Counted from the first letter of the stretch, positions 47,205-56,544 are shown. The stretch is DNA of 64,000 nt from an alpha proteobacterium BAL199 (GCA_000171835.1 ABHC01000001.1:526464-590463); one strand, 5' to 3'. Numbers and translations: made by a program. Notes: generated by a model from the letters alone, not told the origin.

Positions 47205-48635
47205 ATGACCGAAGCCATCGACGTCGATCTTTGCGTGATCGGAGCCGGGGCGGGCGGACTGTCGGTCGCAGCCGGCGCCTCGCAAATGGGTGCGACCGTT
47301 GCGCTGTTCGAGCGCGGCGTCATGGGCGGCGACTGCCTGAACGTTGGCTGCGTGCCCTCGAAGGCGCTTCTGGCGGCGGGCCACGCCGCGCATCACGCGC
47401 GTACAGGGCATCGCTTCGGCCTTGATATGTCGGTGGCACCAGCGGACTGGCACCGGGTCCGCGAGCATGTCCGTAGCGTGATCGCTGCTATTGCCCCCAT
47501 GGATTCCGTCGAGCGCTACGAAGGTTTCGGCGTTCGAGTGATCCAGGCGGACGCCCGCTTCGTAGGAGCTCGCGAGGTTGAAGGCGGGGGCGTACGTGTG
47601 AAGGCCAAGTTCGTGGTGATTGCGACCGGCTCCGCGCCGTCGGTGCCGCCGATTCCTGGTCTGGCCGACGTTCCGTATCTCACCAACGAATCGGTGTTCG
47701 AACTGGACAGCCGCCCGGAGCACTTGCTGGTTCTGGGTGGCGGCGCCATCGGCACCGAACTGGCGCAGGCCCACGCGCGTCTCGGCTGCAAGGTCACGCT
47801 GGTCGAAGCGGCGCGGTTGCTTGGTGCTGAGGACCCGGAGGCGGCGGAAGTGGTCCGGCTGTCGCTTCAGCGGGACGGCGTGACGATCCGCGAAGGAATC
47901 TCGGTCAAGGCGGTGGCGCGCGGCGACGCCGACGCTGTCGCGCTGACGCTTGATGGGCCTGACGGAGCGGAGACCGTTGGGGGCAGCCACCTGCTGGTCG
48001 CCGCCGGACGGAAAGTCACGTTCGAGGGCCTCGACCTGGACCGCGCCGGAATCGAGACCGACAAGCGCGGACGGCTCGTCGTCGATGCCCGGTTGCGCAC
48101 CAGCAATCGGCGGGTGTTCGCCGTCGGCGACGCCGCCGGCGGCCCGCAGTTCACTCATGTCGCCGGTGCCCATGCCGGCGTCGTGATCAAGAACACCCTG
48201 TTCCGGTTGCCAGCCAAGGCGGACCACTCCGGCGTTCCGCGGGTGACCTATTCGGCACCGGAACTGGCGCAGGTCGGGCCGACCGAGGCCGAATTGCGTG
48301 AATCCGGCACCCGGTTCGAGGTGCTGCGCTGGGCGTATGCGGAGAACGATCGGGCCCAGGCGGAACGGGCGCTCGACGGCTTCACCAAGGCGCTGCTGGC
48401 GCCGAACGGGCGAATTTTGGGGGCTACGGTTGTCGGTGAGGCTGCCGGCGAGCTGATCTCGGTATGGGGTCTGGCGATTGCGCAGCGCCTCAAGATCGGA
48501 GCACTGGCCGGGCTGACCGTGCCGTACCCGACTCGCACCGAGGTGATCCGCAGGGCGGCCGGAAGTTGGTACGTGCCAAAGCTGTTCAGCGATCGGACCA
48601 AGGCAGTCGTGCGTTTCCTGATGCGTTTCGCCTGA
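47205..48635 (+). CDS. FAD-dependent disulfide oxidoreductase (mercuric reductase/lipoamide dehydrogenase-like)
   Basis: This 476-aa class I flavin disulfide oxidoreductase has the FAD site DLCVIGAGAGGLSVAAGASQ, redox-active disulfide GGDCLNVGCVPSKALL near 43-48, NAD site LLVLGGGAIGTELAQAHARL, FAD motif RRVFAVGDAAGGPQF and a C-terminal dimerisation domain. It lacks the N-terminal metal-binding domain and C-terminal cysteine pair of true MerA, so the substrate is not mercury by default. The family is often adjacent or fused to TVP38 proteins, as here. Confidence 0.88.
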   Translation: MTEAIDVDLCVIGAGAGGLSVAAGASQMGATVALFERGVMGGDCLNVGCVPSKALLAAGHAAHHARTGHRFGLDMSVAPADWHRVREHVRSVIAAIAPMDSVERYEGFGVRVIQADARFVGAREVEGGGVRVKAKFVVIATGSAPSVPPIPGLADVPYLTNESVFELDSRPEHLLVLGGGAIGTELAQAHARLGCKVTLVEAARLLGAEDPEAAEVVRLSLQRDGVTIREGISVKAVARGDADAVALTLDGPDGAETVGGSHLLVAAGRKVTFEGLDLDRAGIETDKRGRLVVDARLRTSNRRVFAVGDAAGGPQFTHVAGAHAGVVIKNTLFRLPAKADHSGVPRVTYSAPELAQVGPTEAELRESGTRFEVLRWAYAENDRAQAERALDGFTKALLAPNGRILGATVVGEAAGELISVWGLAIAQRLKIGALAGLTVPYPTRTEVIRRAAGSWYVPKLFSDRTKAVVRFLMRFA

Positions 48636-48646
48636 ATAGGTCGGGC

Positions 48647-50020
48647 ATGCGGTTCTCGTTCCGATCCTTGTCGTTCCGCCTGCTGCTCCTGACGGTGTTC
48701 TTCGTCATGCTGGCCGAGGTGTTGATCTACACCCCGTCGGTGGCGCGGTTCCGTCAGGTCTATCTGACGGAAAAGCTGGACTCGGCCCATCTGGCGGCGA
48801 TGGCGGTCAACGTGGCGCCGGACCGCATGGTCAGCGAGGAGATCACCTACGAGTTGCTCGACCATGTCAACGCGTGGTCGATCGAGGTGGTGCGGGACGG
48901 TGTATCGATGGAGATGCTCAAGCGCCCGCTGCATCCGGAGCCGCAGGTACGCTACAACCTCGACACCGCCAGCGTCGTCACCCTGATCGTCAACGCCTTC
49001 GACGCGCTGTTTCAAACCCGCAACCGCGTGCTGCAGATCAGCGGGATCGCGCCAAAGGACCCGATGGCGGTCGTCGTCGTCACCCTCGATGAATACCCGT
49101 TGCGCCGCGCGATGTACGACTACTCGTGGCGGATTCTCAATCTGTCGATCTTCATTTCAGTGATCACGGCGGCCTTGATGTTCGTCAGCCTGCGCTGGCT
49201 GATGGTTCGGCCGCTGGAGCGCCTGACACGCAGCTTGATCGCATTCCGACGCTCGCCGGAGGATCGGGCCAGCGACCTTATCGACCTCGGCCGGCGCGAC
49301 GAGATTGGCGTGGCGTTGCGCGAGATGGCGGCCATGAAGGAAGGCATGCGCGGCGCGCTTCGCCAGCGCACCCGATTGGCCGCGCTCGGGACGGCGGTGA
49401 ACAAGATCAGCCATGACCTGCGCAACATGCTGTCGACGGCGACCCTGATCTCCGATCGCCTGGCGATGAGCCAGGACCCGGAGGTTCAGCGCATCACCCC
49501 GACGCTGGTCAAGGCGATCGACCGGGCGGCGGCCCTGTGCTCGACCACTTTGAACTTCACCCGAGAGACGCCGCCGCTTCGGTTGGAGTCGGCGACACTG
49601 GCCAAGTTGTTGCGCGACGTCGAGGCTGGGCTGCCGGCGTCTGAACTGGGCGCGCTCCGCATCCATGTGGTCGACGGCGGTGCGTTGACGGTCCGGGTCG
49701 ACCGAGATCAGATGTTCCGCGCACTGGCCAATCTGATCGGCAATGCCGCCGGCGCCGGTGCAGGCCGAGTGACGGTCACGGCGGTCCATCGCAACCGGCA
49801 GGTCATCGTCGATGTCGCGGATGACGGGCCGGGAATTCCGCAGGAGGGGCTGGGCAAGCTGTTCCAGCCGTTCCAGTACAGCACTCGCAAGGACGGCACC
49901 GGCCTTGGGTTGACCATCGCCCGCGACATCATCCAAGCCCACGGCGGACGGCTGACGCTGGACCGGACCGGGCCGGATGGCACGGTCTTCAGGATCGAGC
50001 TGCCGGAGGCAGGGCGCTGA
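48647..50020 (+). CDS. membrane sensor histidine kinase with HAMP domain
   Basis: This 457-aa protein has a membrane helix at about 10-30, a periplasmic sensor of some 130 residues, a second helix near 165-185, HAMP, HisKA with KISHDLRNMLSTATLI, and HATPase with LANLIGNAAGAGAG, VADDGPGIP and GTGLGLTIARDIIQAHGG. It starts 11 bp after the oxidoreductase stop, so it is in the operon. No response regulator accompanies it; its partner must be encoded elsewhere. The longer in-frame start at 48464 overlaps the previous gene and is rejected. Confidence 0.9.
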   Translation: MRFSFRSLSFRLLLLTVFFVMLAEVLIYTPSVARFRQVYLTEKLDSAHLAAMAVNVAPDRMVSEEITYELLDHVNAWSIEVVRDGVSMEMLKRPLHPEPQVRYNLDTASVVTLIVNAFDALFQTRNRVLQISGIAPKDPMAVVVVTLDEYPLRRAMYDYSWRILNLSIFISVITAALMFVSLRWLMVRPLERLTRSLIAFRRSPEDRASDLIDLGRRDEIGVALREMAAMKEGMRGALRQRTRLAALGTAVNKISHDLRNMLSTATLISDRLAMSQDPEVQRITPTLVKAIDRAAALCSTTLNFTRETPPLRLESATLAKLLRDVEAGLPASELGALRIHVVDGGALTVRVDRDQMFRALANLIGNAAGAGAGRVTVTAVHRNRQVIVDVADDGPGIPQEGLGKLFQPFQYSTRKDGTGLGLTIARDIIQAHGGRLTLDRTGPDGTVFRIELPEAGR

Positions 50021-50178
50021 CCGGTGCCGTCCGGTTGCAGCTTGGCCGGCCGTGGTGCCGGTGATAGCGTCGCGCGGAGTAGCGGATAATCCAGCTACCC
50101 GGGGCAACGGCATCGCTCGCCCCGCCCTTGTGGCAGTCCAGGCGGCCCGGATGGCCGCTTCAGTCATCGGAGCGCCCG

Positions 50179-51090
50179 ATGAGCATCGACCCAAACCTGA
50201 ATCCTGATTCCCCCATCAGTCTCGGCAGCGGCATCCTCGGCCTGGGCATCGAAGTCGCGCGGGTTCCCGAGCCGGTGCGCCGTCGGGTCGAGGCATGGCG
50301 CCGGGAAGGCCTGAGCATCGGTCTGGTGCCGACCATGGGGGCGTTGCACGTGGGCCATCGGGCTTTGGTGAAAGCCGCGAGAGCCGAGATGGACCGGGTC
50401 GTCGTCTCGATCTTCGTGAACCCGCGGCAGTTTGGCGCCGGCGAGGACCTTGAGATTTATCCGCGCACCGAGATCGAAGACCTCGCAATCCTGACCGAAG
50501 AGAGCGCCGACCTTGCCTGGGTGCCATCGCCCGACATCGTCTACCCGACTGGGTTTCAGACCACGGTCAAAGCCGGCGCCCTCGGCCAGCCGATGGAAGG
50601 AAACCATCGGCCGGGCTTCTTCGACGGCGTGGCCACGGTGGTCGCCAAGCTGTTTGCGCTGACCCGTCCCCATCGCGCGTATTTCGGAGAGAAGGATTAC
50701 CAGCAGTTGCTCGTGGTGACCCGAATGGCCGAGGACCTTGATCTTGGTGTCGAGGTTGTACCGGTTCGAACCGTCCGCGAGGACGATGGCCTGGCGATGT
50801 CGTCGCGCAACATCCGGTTGACTCCGGACGAGCGAGCAACGGCGCCGATACTGCATCGTACGTTGTGCCGGATGGCGGCCCGGCTTGCCGATGGAGCGAG
50901 CGATCCGGCGACGGAAATCGCCTGGGGTACGCAGCGGTTGCTGTCGGCCGGGTTCCAGGCGATCGACTATCTGGACGTTCGCGACCCGCGCACGCTGGAG
51001 CCGGTCACGCGCGCCGGCGTGCCGGCCCGCGTGCTGGCTGCCGCGGACCTTGGCTCGGTTCGGCTGATCGACAACGTGCCTGTGGAGTAG
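50179..51090 (+). CDS. panC: pantothenate synthetase
   Basis: This 303-aa enzyme joins pantoate and beta-alanine using ATP in coenzyme A synthesis. It shows LVPTMGALHVGHRALVKAAR (ATP-site HIGH-like motif), SIFVNPRQFGAGEDLEIYPR, YFGEKDYQQLLVV and GLAMSSRNIRLTPDER (KMSKS-like). Compared with E. coli PanC there is an N-terminal extension of about 25 residues rich in Pro/Ser/Gly. CGGAG precedes the ATG at 50179. panB is not adjacent. It is convergent with gpt. Confidence 0.95.
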   Translation: MSIDPNLNPDSPISLGSGILGLGIEVARVPEPVRRRVEAWRREGLSIGLVPTMGALHVGHRALVKAARAEMDRVVVSIFVNPRQFGAGEDLEIYPRTEIEDLAILTEESADLAWVPSPDIVYPTGFQTTVKAGALGQPMEGNHRPGFFDGVATVVAKLFALTRPHRAYFGEKDYQQLLVVTRMAEDLDLGVEVVPVRTVREDDGLAMSSRNIRLTPDERATAPILHRTLCRMAARLADGASDPATEIAWGTQRLLSAGFQAIDYLDVRDPRTLEPVTRAGVPARVLAAADLGSVRLIDNVPVE

Positions 51091-51096
51091 CCGGCG

Positions 51097-51606
51097 TCAG
51101 AGGCGTGGACGCTGGGTGGCGATTGGCTCGACCGGGCGCTGCTCGAGGTCCCACGGAAAATAGATCCAGGTGTCCTGGCTGACTTCGGTCACGAAGGTGT
51201 CGACCAGGGGCCGGCCGGCGGGCTTGGCGTAGATCGTCGCGAAGTGGGCCTTCGGCAACAGCGCACGAACCGCCCGAGCCGTGACACCGGTGTCGACCAG
51301 ATCATCGACGATCAGCCAGCCCTCGCCGTCGCCACCGACGGAGGGCGGCTTCACGATCCGCAACTCGCCGCGCTTCTTGTCGTCGGCGCTGTCGGTGCCG
51401 TAGGTGGTGACGCACACCGTGTCGACGATCCGAATGGCCAGTTCCCGCGCCACGATCGCCGCCGGCACCAAGCCGCCGCGGGTGATGCCGATGATGCCTT
51501 CGAACGGCCCGACATCGACCAGACGCCAAGCCAGCGCCTTTCCGGTCCGGTGCAGTTCTTCCCAGGATACCGGAAATGCCTTCTCGGGCGCCCCGCCTTC
51601 GGCCAT
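51097..51606 (-). CDS. gpt: xanthine-guanine phosphoribosyltransferase
   Basis: This 169-aa purine salvage enzyme converts xanthine and guanine to their nucleotides with PRPP. It has the N-terminal [39 protein letters not shown], the PRPP loop [18 protein letters not shown] and a C-terminal YFPWDLE typical of Gpt. GGGAGG lies 6 bp before the start. It is a single gene. Confidence 0.94.
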   Translation of the reverse strand: MAEGGAPEKAFPVSWEELHRTGKALAWRLVDVGPFEGIIGITRGGLVPAAIVARELAIRIVDTVCVTTYGTDSADDKKRGELRIVKPPSVGGDGEGWLIVDDLVDTGVTARAVRALLPKAHFATIYAKPAGRPLVDTFVTEVSQDTWIYFPWDLEQRPVEPIATQRPRL

Positions 51607-51667
51607 CGCTCACCTCCCTGTTCGCTGGATGGCCTATAGCGCGCCTAAGGGCCCCTCGGCAATTGAA

Positions 51668-52090
51668 CTAAGTGGTTCGGTCGGCGAGCGGCAGCAGGAC
51701 GCAGCCGTCAATGCGCCAACTGCCGTCAGGCTGGCGCTGCATGAAGTACAATGCTCGTTGGGCAATGCCATCCGGGCCGACGATGAAAACCGGTTGAGTC
51801 GGACGGCCGTTGACCGTGGTGGCGGCTTCGAACTCGAAAACGCGCGGTCGTGCCACGGCGGTGTACGCCCCCAGCACCATCTCCCGGAACCGATCGACCG
51901 TGCCGAACTGCGCCTGGATGGACGGCGACGCGTAGCTGAACGCAGCCGGCCAGTCGTCGCGGCGAAACGCATCAGCCTGCGCCGCCACGACGGATTGAAA
52001 CGCGTCAGATGCATCGTCCGCACGAGCAACATTGACCGTCAGTGCGGCGAACCAGACGAAAACCAGGAGACTAACGAAGCGTCGCGTCAT
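51668..52090 (-). CDS. DUF4864 exported protein
   Basis: This 140-aa protein has an N-terminal signal peptide (MTRRFVSLLVFVWFAALTVN, cleavage near ARA/DD) and a small NTF2-like fold: FQSVVAAQADAFRRDDWPAA, FSYASPSIQAQFG, RALYFMQRQPDGSWRIDGC. This matches DUF4864, a periplasmic family of unknown function. GGAGG lies 6 bp before ATG 52090, which is preferred over the GTG at 52093. Confidence 0.82.
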   Translation of the reverse strand: MTRRFVSLLVFVWFAALTVNVARADDASDAFQSVVAAQADAFRRDDWPAAFSYASPSIQAQFGTVDRFREMVLGAYTAVARPRVFEFEAATTVNGRPTQPVFIVGPDGIAQRALYFMQRQPDGSWRIDGCVLLPLADRTT

Positions 52091-52137
52091 CACACACCTC
52101 CGAGCTGGATACGCCCGTGCATGGATGACGGATCACC

Positions 52138-53307
52138 TCATCGAACGAAGATGCGGACCTCGTTGGTCTGGGCATCGGCGGCAGTCGTCGCCGACAGCGC
52201 GACCCGGCTGGTCGGCAGCCCCATATCGGTCAGAGCCCGCAACACACCCTGGGCGTTGCGGCGCGCAGCATTGGTATCGAGGGCGGCGCGCCCGGTGTTG
52301 CTTGCCTGCGGGCTTACGGCGACCACGTCGAAGAACGCATCCGGGCGCCGTTCCAGAGCGCGGCTGACAGCGCTGTACAACGGCTGCTCGTACTGCACGT
52401 TCGGTCGGTCGAAACGAATCACCACCAGAGGCCGGCTGCCGGCAATCGGTGTGGCAGCGCGCGGTGCCGCCGCCGGCGCGGCAAAACCGCCGCCGGTCTG
52501 CGGGATCGTACGGTTGGCGAGGCTGGTGCCGAACAACTCGCCGTGCTTGATCGCCACGGCCATGGTGTTCAGGTCCTGACGCTCGGTGCCGACATAGGCA
52601 CTCTGGCGCCGGATGTCGTCGCTCAGTTCGGTAAGCAACCGGTCAACCATCACCACGGTCTGGTTGGTGTCGTCCTCAAGCACCGCAAGCTGCCGGTGGT
52701 CTTCCTCGACCGCTCCGGACAGACCATACGCAGCCCGCACCGACTCCAGCAGATAGGTCGACAGGGCGGCGTCGGCGGAGACCCGATTGGCGAGACCGTT
52801 CATCAGGCCGATATCGCCGTTGACCATCTCCAGTTCGCGCTGCGCCTGACTCCAGGCATCAACCAACTGCGGATTGCCGGGCGTGGTGCCGACCTGTAGG
52901 CGGGACTCAATCTGCGCAACCGTCGAATGGTAGTTGAGCGCGTTCTGAATGGTCTGTTCGCGAAGCTGTTGCAGCGACCCGTTTTGCGCGCGAACCGAAT
53001 CCTGCAGGCGGACAAGGTCCTGCCGCAACTGATCGACTTTTTGACCAACGAACGTTCCGGTTGGCTGACCGGGCTGAGGCGGGGTGATCTGGAAGTTGGT
53101 GTGCCCGAGCCGAGGCGGCGCGTTGAGCGGCTGGCCCGAAATCTCGCCTTGCGACGGTCTGATCGGAATGCTTGCACTGGCACCCTGAGCCGCTGGCGGC
53201 TCGCCGCTCAGCGATGGCCAGAGTGAATCGGAGGAGCAGCCCCCGAGGACCAGCACGCCCACGCTGATCGTAGCGAGGCGACGCAAGGAGTGGAACGATA
53301 CGGTCAC
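52138..53307 (-). CDS. outer-membrane-type lipoprotein with coiled region and OmpA-like C-terminus
   Basis: This 389-aa protein with a GTG start has a lipoprotein signal (lipobox VLGGCSSD, cysteine near residue 24). The middle has long helices likely to form coiled coils (KVDQLRQDLVRLQDSVRAQN, EDDTNQTVVMVDRLLTELSD). The last 110 residues resemble an OmpA-like peptidoglycan-binding fold (PLVVIRFDRPNVQYEQPLYS, TNAARRNAQGVLRALTDMGL, TNEVRIFVR). An envelope-tethering role is plausible, but the protein is uncharacterised. Confidence 0.75.
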   Translation of the reverse strand: MTVSFHSLRRLATISVGVLVLGGCSSDSLWPSLSGEPPAAQGASASIPIRPSQGEISGQPLNAPPRLGHTNFQITPPQPGQPTGTFVGQKVDQLRQDLVRLQDSVRAQNGSLQQLREQTIQNALNYHSTVAQIESRLQVGTTPGNPQLVDAWSQAQRELEMVNGDIGLMNGLANRVSADAALSTYLLESVRAAYGLSGAVEEDHRQLAVLEDDTNQTVVMVDRLLTELSDDIRRQSAYVGTERQDLNTMAVAIKHGELFGTSLANRTIPQTGGGFAAPAAAPRAATPIAGSRPLVVIRFDRPNVQYEQPLYSAVSRALERRPDAFFDVVAVSPQASNTGRAALDTNAARRNAQGVLRALTDMGLPTSRVALSATTAADAQTNEVRIFVR

Positions 53308-53517
53308 CGCGTCTTCCCTTGTTGTCCCTTTCCGAGGTGGGCACCTCGGATTTCCCCCATCGCGCTACGACCACCCGCCACCGTCGTACGCCTTCCGACC
53401 GGCGCTGCACGACCCTACGCGGATCACGTGCAACGGCCCGAATCGTAGCGGCGATAGTACTTAAACCCCGGAATCAGAACAAGTTATTTTGCCCCGGCAT
53501 TTTATGGCTATCGGCCC

Positions 53518-53546
53518 TTGCCAAGCCAAGGCTGTTTGAGTAGCTT
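53518..53546 (+). promoter_or_regulatory. candidate sigma-70 promoter of the tRNA-Arg gene
   Basis: TTGCCA (-35) and TAGCTT (-10) are separated by 17 bp, followed by the GC-rich discriminator GCGCGGCC, the kind found at stringently controlled stable-RNA promoters. The tRNA starts 34 bp after the -10 element. The hexamers deviate from consensus, so the call rests on spacing and position. Confidence 0.4.
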
Positions 53547-53580
53547 GCGCGGCCTTCGGGGGGACTACCCCTCGGGACGT

Positions 53581-53657
53581 GCGCCCGTAGCTCAACTGGA
53601 TAGAGCACCTGACTACGGATCAGGAGGTTAGGAGTTCGAATCTTCTCGGGCGCGCCA
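53581..53657 (+). tRNA. tRNA-Arg (anticodon ACG)
   Basis: A full cloverleaf can be drawn. The acceptor stem is GCGCCCG pairing with CGGGCGC (53647-53653). The D arm is GCTCAACTGGATAGAGC. The anticodon stem CCTGA/TCAGG holds loop CTACGGA with anticodon ACG at 53615-53617. The T arm is AGGAG-TTCGAAT-CTTCT. CCA is encoded (53655-53657). Adenine 34 would be edited to inosine to read CGU, CGC and CGA codons. It marks the border between housekeeping genes and the accessory sugar region. Confidence 0.97.
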
Positions 53658-53661
53658 CTCT

Positions 53662-53695
53662 GAAGCCCTGAAAACCCAACGGTTTTCGGGGCTTC
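53662..53695 (+). terminator. hairpin after tRNA-Arg, probable terminator
   Basis: GAAGCCCTGAAAAC (53662-53675) pairs with GTTTTCGGGGCTTC (53682-53695) across a 6-base loop, giving a 14-bp stem with one U-G pair. It begins 5 bp after the CCA end. No run of T follows, so termination strength is uncertain. Confidence 0.6.
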
Positions 53696-54065
53696 GCCAT
53701 GTCTGGGGCATAGATTCTGGAATCCGAGGCTCCACTCAGGTCCTGTGCAAGACAACGGTTGGCGGATGAATGCGGTCGCAACGCTGCTCTACGATGCATC
53801 CGTCACGAAGCTAACGCGATCAATCCTTTTGGACTGCCGGATCGTTCACTAGGGAACGCCGGCCCGGATGTTGCCAAACGGGTTGCATCAATAGTCGCCG
53901 ACGAATCCGATCGGCAAGACAGGGTCCGTTGAGCAACCCGCGGATATGCCGAGATGCGCCTTTCGTCACGGCATCGGAAACGTTAAGAAGTCGAGGTGCC
54001 GATCGGCCAGCGATCAATCGAATGAGAGCGGGCATTGGGCTGCGGCGGTGGTGTAGCGAGGTAAA
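53696..54065. other. gap between tRNA-Arg and the sugar cluster, no gene seen
   Basis: About 370 bp have no frame with coding character on either strand. I see no integrase fragment and no clear repeat of the tRNA 3' end here. The promoter of rfbF should lie in its right part. GAGGTAA immediately before 54066 is the ribosome site of rfbF. Confidence 0.5.
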
Positions 54066-54839
54066 ATGAAGGCAGTCATCCTGGCCGGCGGCCTCGGTAC
54101 CCGGCTTGCCGAAGAAACCCATCTGCGTCCCAAGCCAATGATCGAGATCGGCGGGCGGCCGATCATCTGGCACATCATGAAGCTTTACTCGACCTTCGGC
54201 GTGAACGACTTCGTGATCTGCTGCGGATACAAGGGCTACATGCTGAAGGAGTTCTTCCTAAACTACCGAAGCCATGTGGCCGACGTGGTCGTGGACATGC
54301 GCCAGGGCTCAGTCGAATTTCTCCAGGACTATTCGGATCCTTGGCGGGTGACGCTCGTCGACACCGGCGACGCGACGAACACCGGCGGCAGGTTGCGGCG
54401 CGTTATGCCGTACGTTCAGGACGACGAGTGCTTCTGCCTGACCTATGGCGACGGTTTGGCGGATGTGGACATCCACGCCTCGATTGCGTTCCACCGGGCG
54501 CACGGCCGGCTGGCGACTGTTACCGCGGTGGCACCTCCCGGGCGTTATGGGGCGCTGGAACTCGACCAAGGATCCGTCACCGGATTTCGCGAGAAGCCGG
54601 CGGGTGACGGTGGACTGATCAACGGCGGCTTTTTTGTGCTGTCTCCAGGGGTCGACACGTATCTTCACAACGACAATACGTCATGGGAGTCCGAGGCGCT
54701 CACCGCCCTATCCGGCGATGGGCAACTGATGGCATTCCAGCATGATGGGTTCTGGCAAGCCATGGATACATTGCGGGACAAGAACCTGCTGGAAGCGTTG
54801 TGGGACGCCGGCCGAGCCCCCTGGCGGACCTGGCAGTAG
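54066..54839 (+). CDS. rfbF: glucose-1-phosphate cytidylyltransferase
   Basis: This 257-aa nucleotidyltransferase makes CDP-glucose from glucose-1-phosphate and CTP. The start MKAVILAGGLGTRLAEETHL and RPKPMIEIGGRPIIWHIMKL is diagnostic for RfbF, with CFCLTYGDGLADVDIHASI as the metal-binding aspartate region and EKPAGDGGLINGGFFVLSP later. It opens a cluster with rfbG, an epimerase and a C-methyltransferase, so CDP-glucose is destined for a 6-deoxy sugar on surface glycan. Confidence 0.95.
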   Translation: MKAVILAGGLGTRLAEETHLRPKPMIEIGGRPIIWHIMKLYSTFGVNDFVICCGYKGYMLKEFFLNYRSHVADVVVDMRQGSVEFLQDYSDPWRVTLVDTGDATNTGGRLRRVMPYVQDDECFCLTYGDGLADVDIHASIAFHRAHGRLATVTAVAPPGRYGALELDQGSVTGFREKPAGDGGLINGGFFVLSPGVDTYLHNDNTSWESEALTALSGDGQLMAFQHDGFWQAMDTLRDKNLLEALWDAGRAPWRTWQ

Positions 54840-54844
54840 TTGCC

Positions 54845-55936
54845 ATGGTCTCCTCGGTCTCCATTGGATTGCCGGATCGGAAGCGCTGGAACGGCCGTCG
54901 AGTTCTGCTGACCGGCAACACCGGTTTCAAGGGCAGTTGGCTGACAATCTGGCTGAATCGCCTGGGAGCCGATCTCCTGGGCCTTGCGCAGCCGCCGTCG
55001 CTCACGCCGAACCTGTTTGACGATGCGCGTCTGGGAGAATTGATCGAGACCCGGCTGGTTGACTTGAGAGACCGGGATGCCGTGATCGACGCGGTTTCCG
55101 CCGCCAAGCCTGAGATTGTACTGCATCTTGCGGCCCAGTCCCTGGTCGGACGCGCCTTCGCGCAGCCGATCGAGACGTTCGATGTCAACACCACCGGAAC
55201 CTTGAACCTGCTGGAGGCGATTCGGCAGACTGGATCAGTTCGCGTCGTGGTCGTGGTCACCAGCGACAAGGTGTATCGAGAAAGTTCAGGCCGGGAGGTG
55301 TTCACCGAGGAGTCACCGCTTGGCGGGGCCGAACCTTATGGCGCCAGCAAAGCGGCAGCGGAACTCGTCACGTCGGCCTACCGCGACGCTTTCCTGGCCC
55401 CGAAGGGAGTCGCCATCGCGACGGCTCGCGCCGGCAACGTCATCGGTGGCGGGGATTGGGCGGAGAACCGGTTGCTGCCGGACATCGTTCGGGCGTGGTC
55501 GCGCGACCGGCCGCTGCTGGTCCGCAACCCATCTGCCGTCCGGCCTTGGCAGCATGTGCTGGAGCCCTTGGCGGGATACCTCGTGCTCGCAGAGCGGCTG
55601 TTGGATGACCCGACATTCGCGACGGCCTGGAACTTCGGCCCTGATCCGAGATCGACGGCCGAAGTGCGTCAGGTGATTGAGATTGCTCGGGAAGCCTTCG
55701 GACGCGGCACCGTCGAACTGGGGCCAGTTGCCGACGGATACCACGAGGCTGCTTTTCTGGCGGTGGAGAGCGGCCGAGCACAAACCCGGCTCGGCTTCGA
55801 GAACCGGTGGGGTTTGCGGGAAGCGGTCGAACGAACCATTGCTTGGTACAAGAACCAGTTGACCGGTGCGGATGCTCGAATCATGTGCGCGACCGATCTT
55901 GATGCCTATGAGCGCGCAGGCGGGTCACCCCCATGA
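54845..55936 (+). CDS. rfbG: CDP-glucose 4,6-dehydratase
   Basis: This 363-aa extended short-chain dehydrogenase has the NAD site VLLTGNTGFKGSWLTIWLN, LHLAAQSLVGRAFAQPIETF, VTSDKVYRE and the catalytic Y-x3-K in PYGASKAAAE. GFKGSWL is typical of CDP-glucose 4,6-dehydratases. The product is CDP-4-keto-6-deoxy-D-glucose. The start lies 5 bp after the rfbF stop; the end overlaps the epimerase start by four bases. Confidence 0.95.
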   Translation: MVSSVSIGLPDRKRWNGRRVLLTGNTGFKGSWLTIWLNRLGADLLGLAQPPSLTPNLFDDARLGELIETRLVDLRDRDAVIDAVSAAKPEIVLHLAAQSLVGRAFAQPIETFDVNTTGTLNLLEAIRQTGSVRVVVVVTSDKVYRESSGREVFTEESPLGGAEPYGASKAAAELVTSAYRDAFLAPKGVAIATARAGNVIGGGDWAENRLLPDIVRAWSRDRPLLVRNPSAVRPWQHVLEPLAGYLVLAERLLDDPTFATAWNFGPDPRSTAEVRQVIEIAREAFGRGTVELGPVADGYHEAAFLAVESGRAQTRLGFENRWGLREAVERTIAWYKNQLTGADARIMCATDLDAYERAGGSPP

Positions 55937-56475
55937 CCGGTCGCCTGGAAATCCGGCCGACCGGCATTGCCGGACTACACGTCGTCGTACCGCGTCGACT
56001 TGCCGACACGCGTGGGTTCTTCGAGCGGTCGTTTTGCGCGCAGGAACTCACCGCTGCGGGCTGGAACACCCCGGTCGCGCAGATCAACCAGAGCGTCACG
56101 GAGGCTGCCGGCACGGTGCGCGGTCTGCATTTCCAGCACCCACCGCACGCCGAGATGAAGCTGGTGCGGTGTACGCAGGGATCCGTGTTCGACGTTGCGG
56201 TCGATCTGCGTCCGGACTCGCCGACGTATCGGCGCTGGCACGCCGAGACCCTGTCGGACGCTGACGGACGCGGACTTCTCATACCCCCCGGCTTGGCGCA
56301 CGGCTTCCAAACGCTCACGACCCGTTGCCGGATGCTCTATGTGCACTCGGTTGCGTTCCATCCAGAGAGCCAGGGCGGTATCCACCCGCTCGATCCGACC
56401 CTGGATATCGCGTGGCCCGAACCCATCGAGTTGCTGTCGGACCGCGACGCCGCCCTGCCCTTCCTGGAGGCTTGA
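55933..56475 (+). CDS. RmlC-like dTDP/CDP-4-keto-6-deoxyhexose 3,5-epimerase
   Basis: This 180-aa cupin of the RmlC family has DTRGFFERSFCAQELTAAGW, INQSVTEAAGTVRGLHFQHP (with the catalytic histidine), CTQGSVFDVAVDLRPDSPTY and IPPGLAHGFQTL. In this cluster the substrate should be the CDP-linked 4-keto-6-deoxy sugar made by RfbG rather than a dTDP sugar, since no rmlA or rmlB is present. It may act at C3, C5 or both. Confidence 0.9.
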   Translation: MTGRLEIRPTGIAGLHVVVPRRLADTRGFFERSFCAQELTAAGWNTPVAQINQSVTEAAGTVRGLHFQHPPHAEMKLVRCTQGSVFDVAVDLRPDSPTYRRWHAETLSDADGRGLLIPPGLAHGFQTLTTRCRMLYVHSVAFHPESQGGIHPLDPTLDIAWPEPIELLSDRDAALPFLEA

Positions 56476-56544
56476 GCAATCCATGGGTCGAAACCGAACG
56501 AGACGCACCGATGACCTGCAACCGCTAAGCGGGGATGCCGCATT

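Noticed and set aside
46299..48227. A 642-codon minus-strand frame opposite the TVP38 and FAD oxidoreductase genes
   Set aside because: His/Arg/Gln-rich translation with no domain; both plus-strand genes have clear motifs.
53820..54173. A 117-codon minus-strand frame between the tRNA and rfbF
   Set aside because: It overlaps the rfbF start, has no ribosome site of note and no recognisable pattern.
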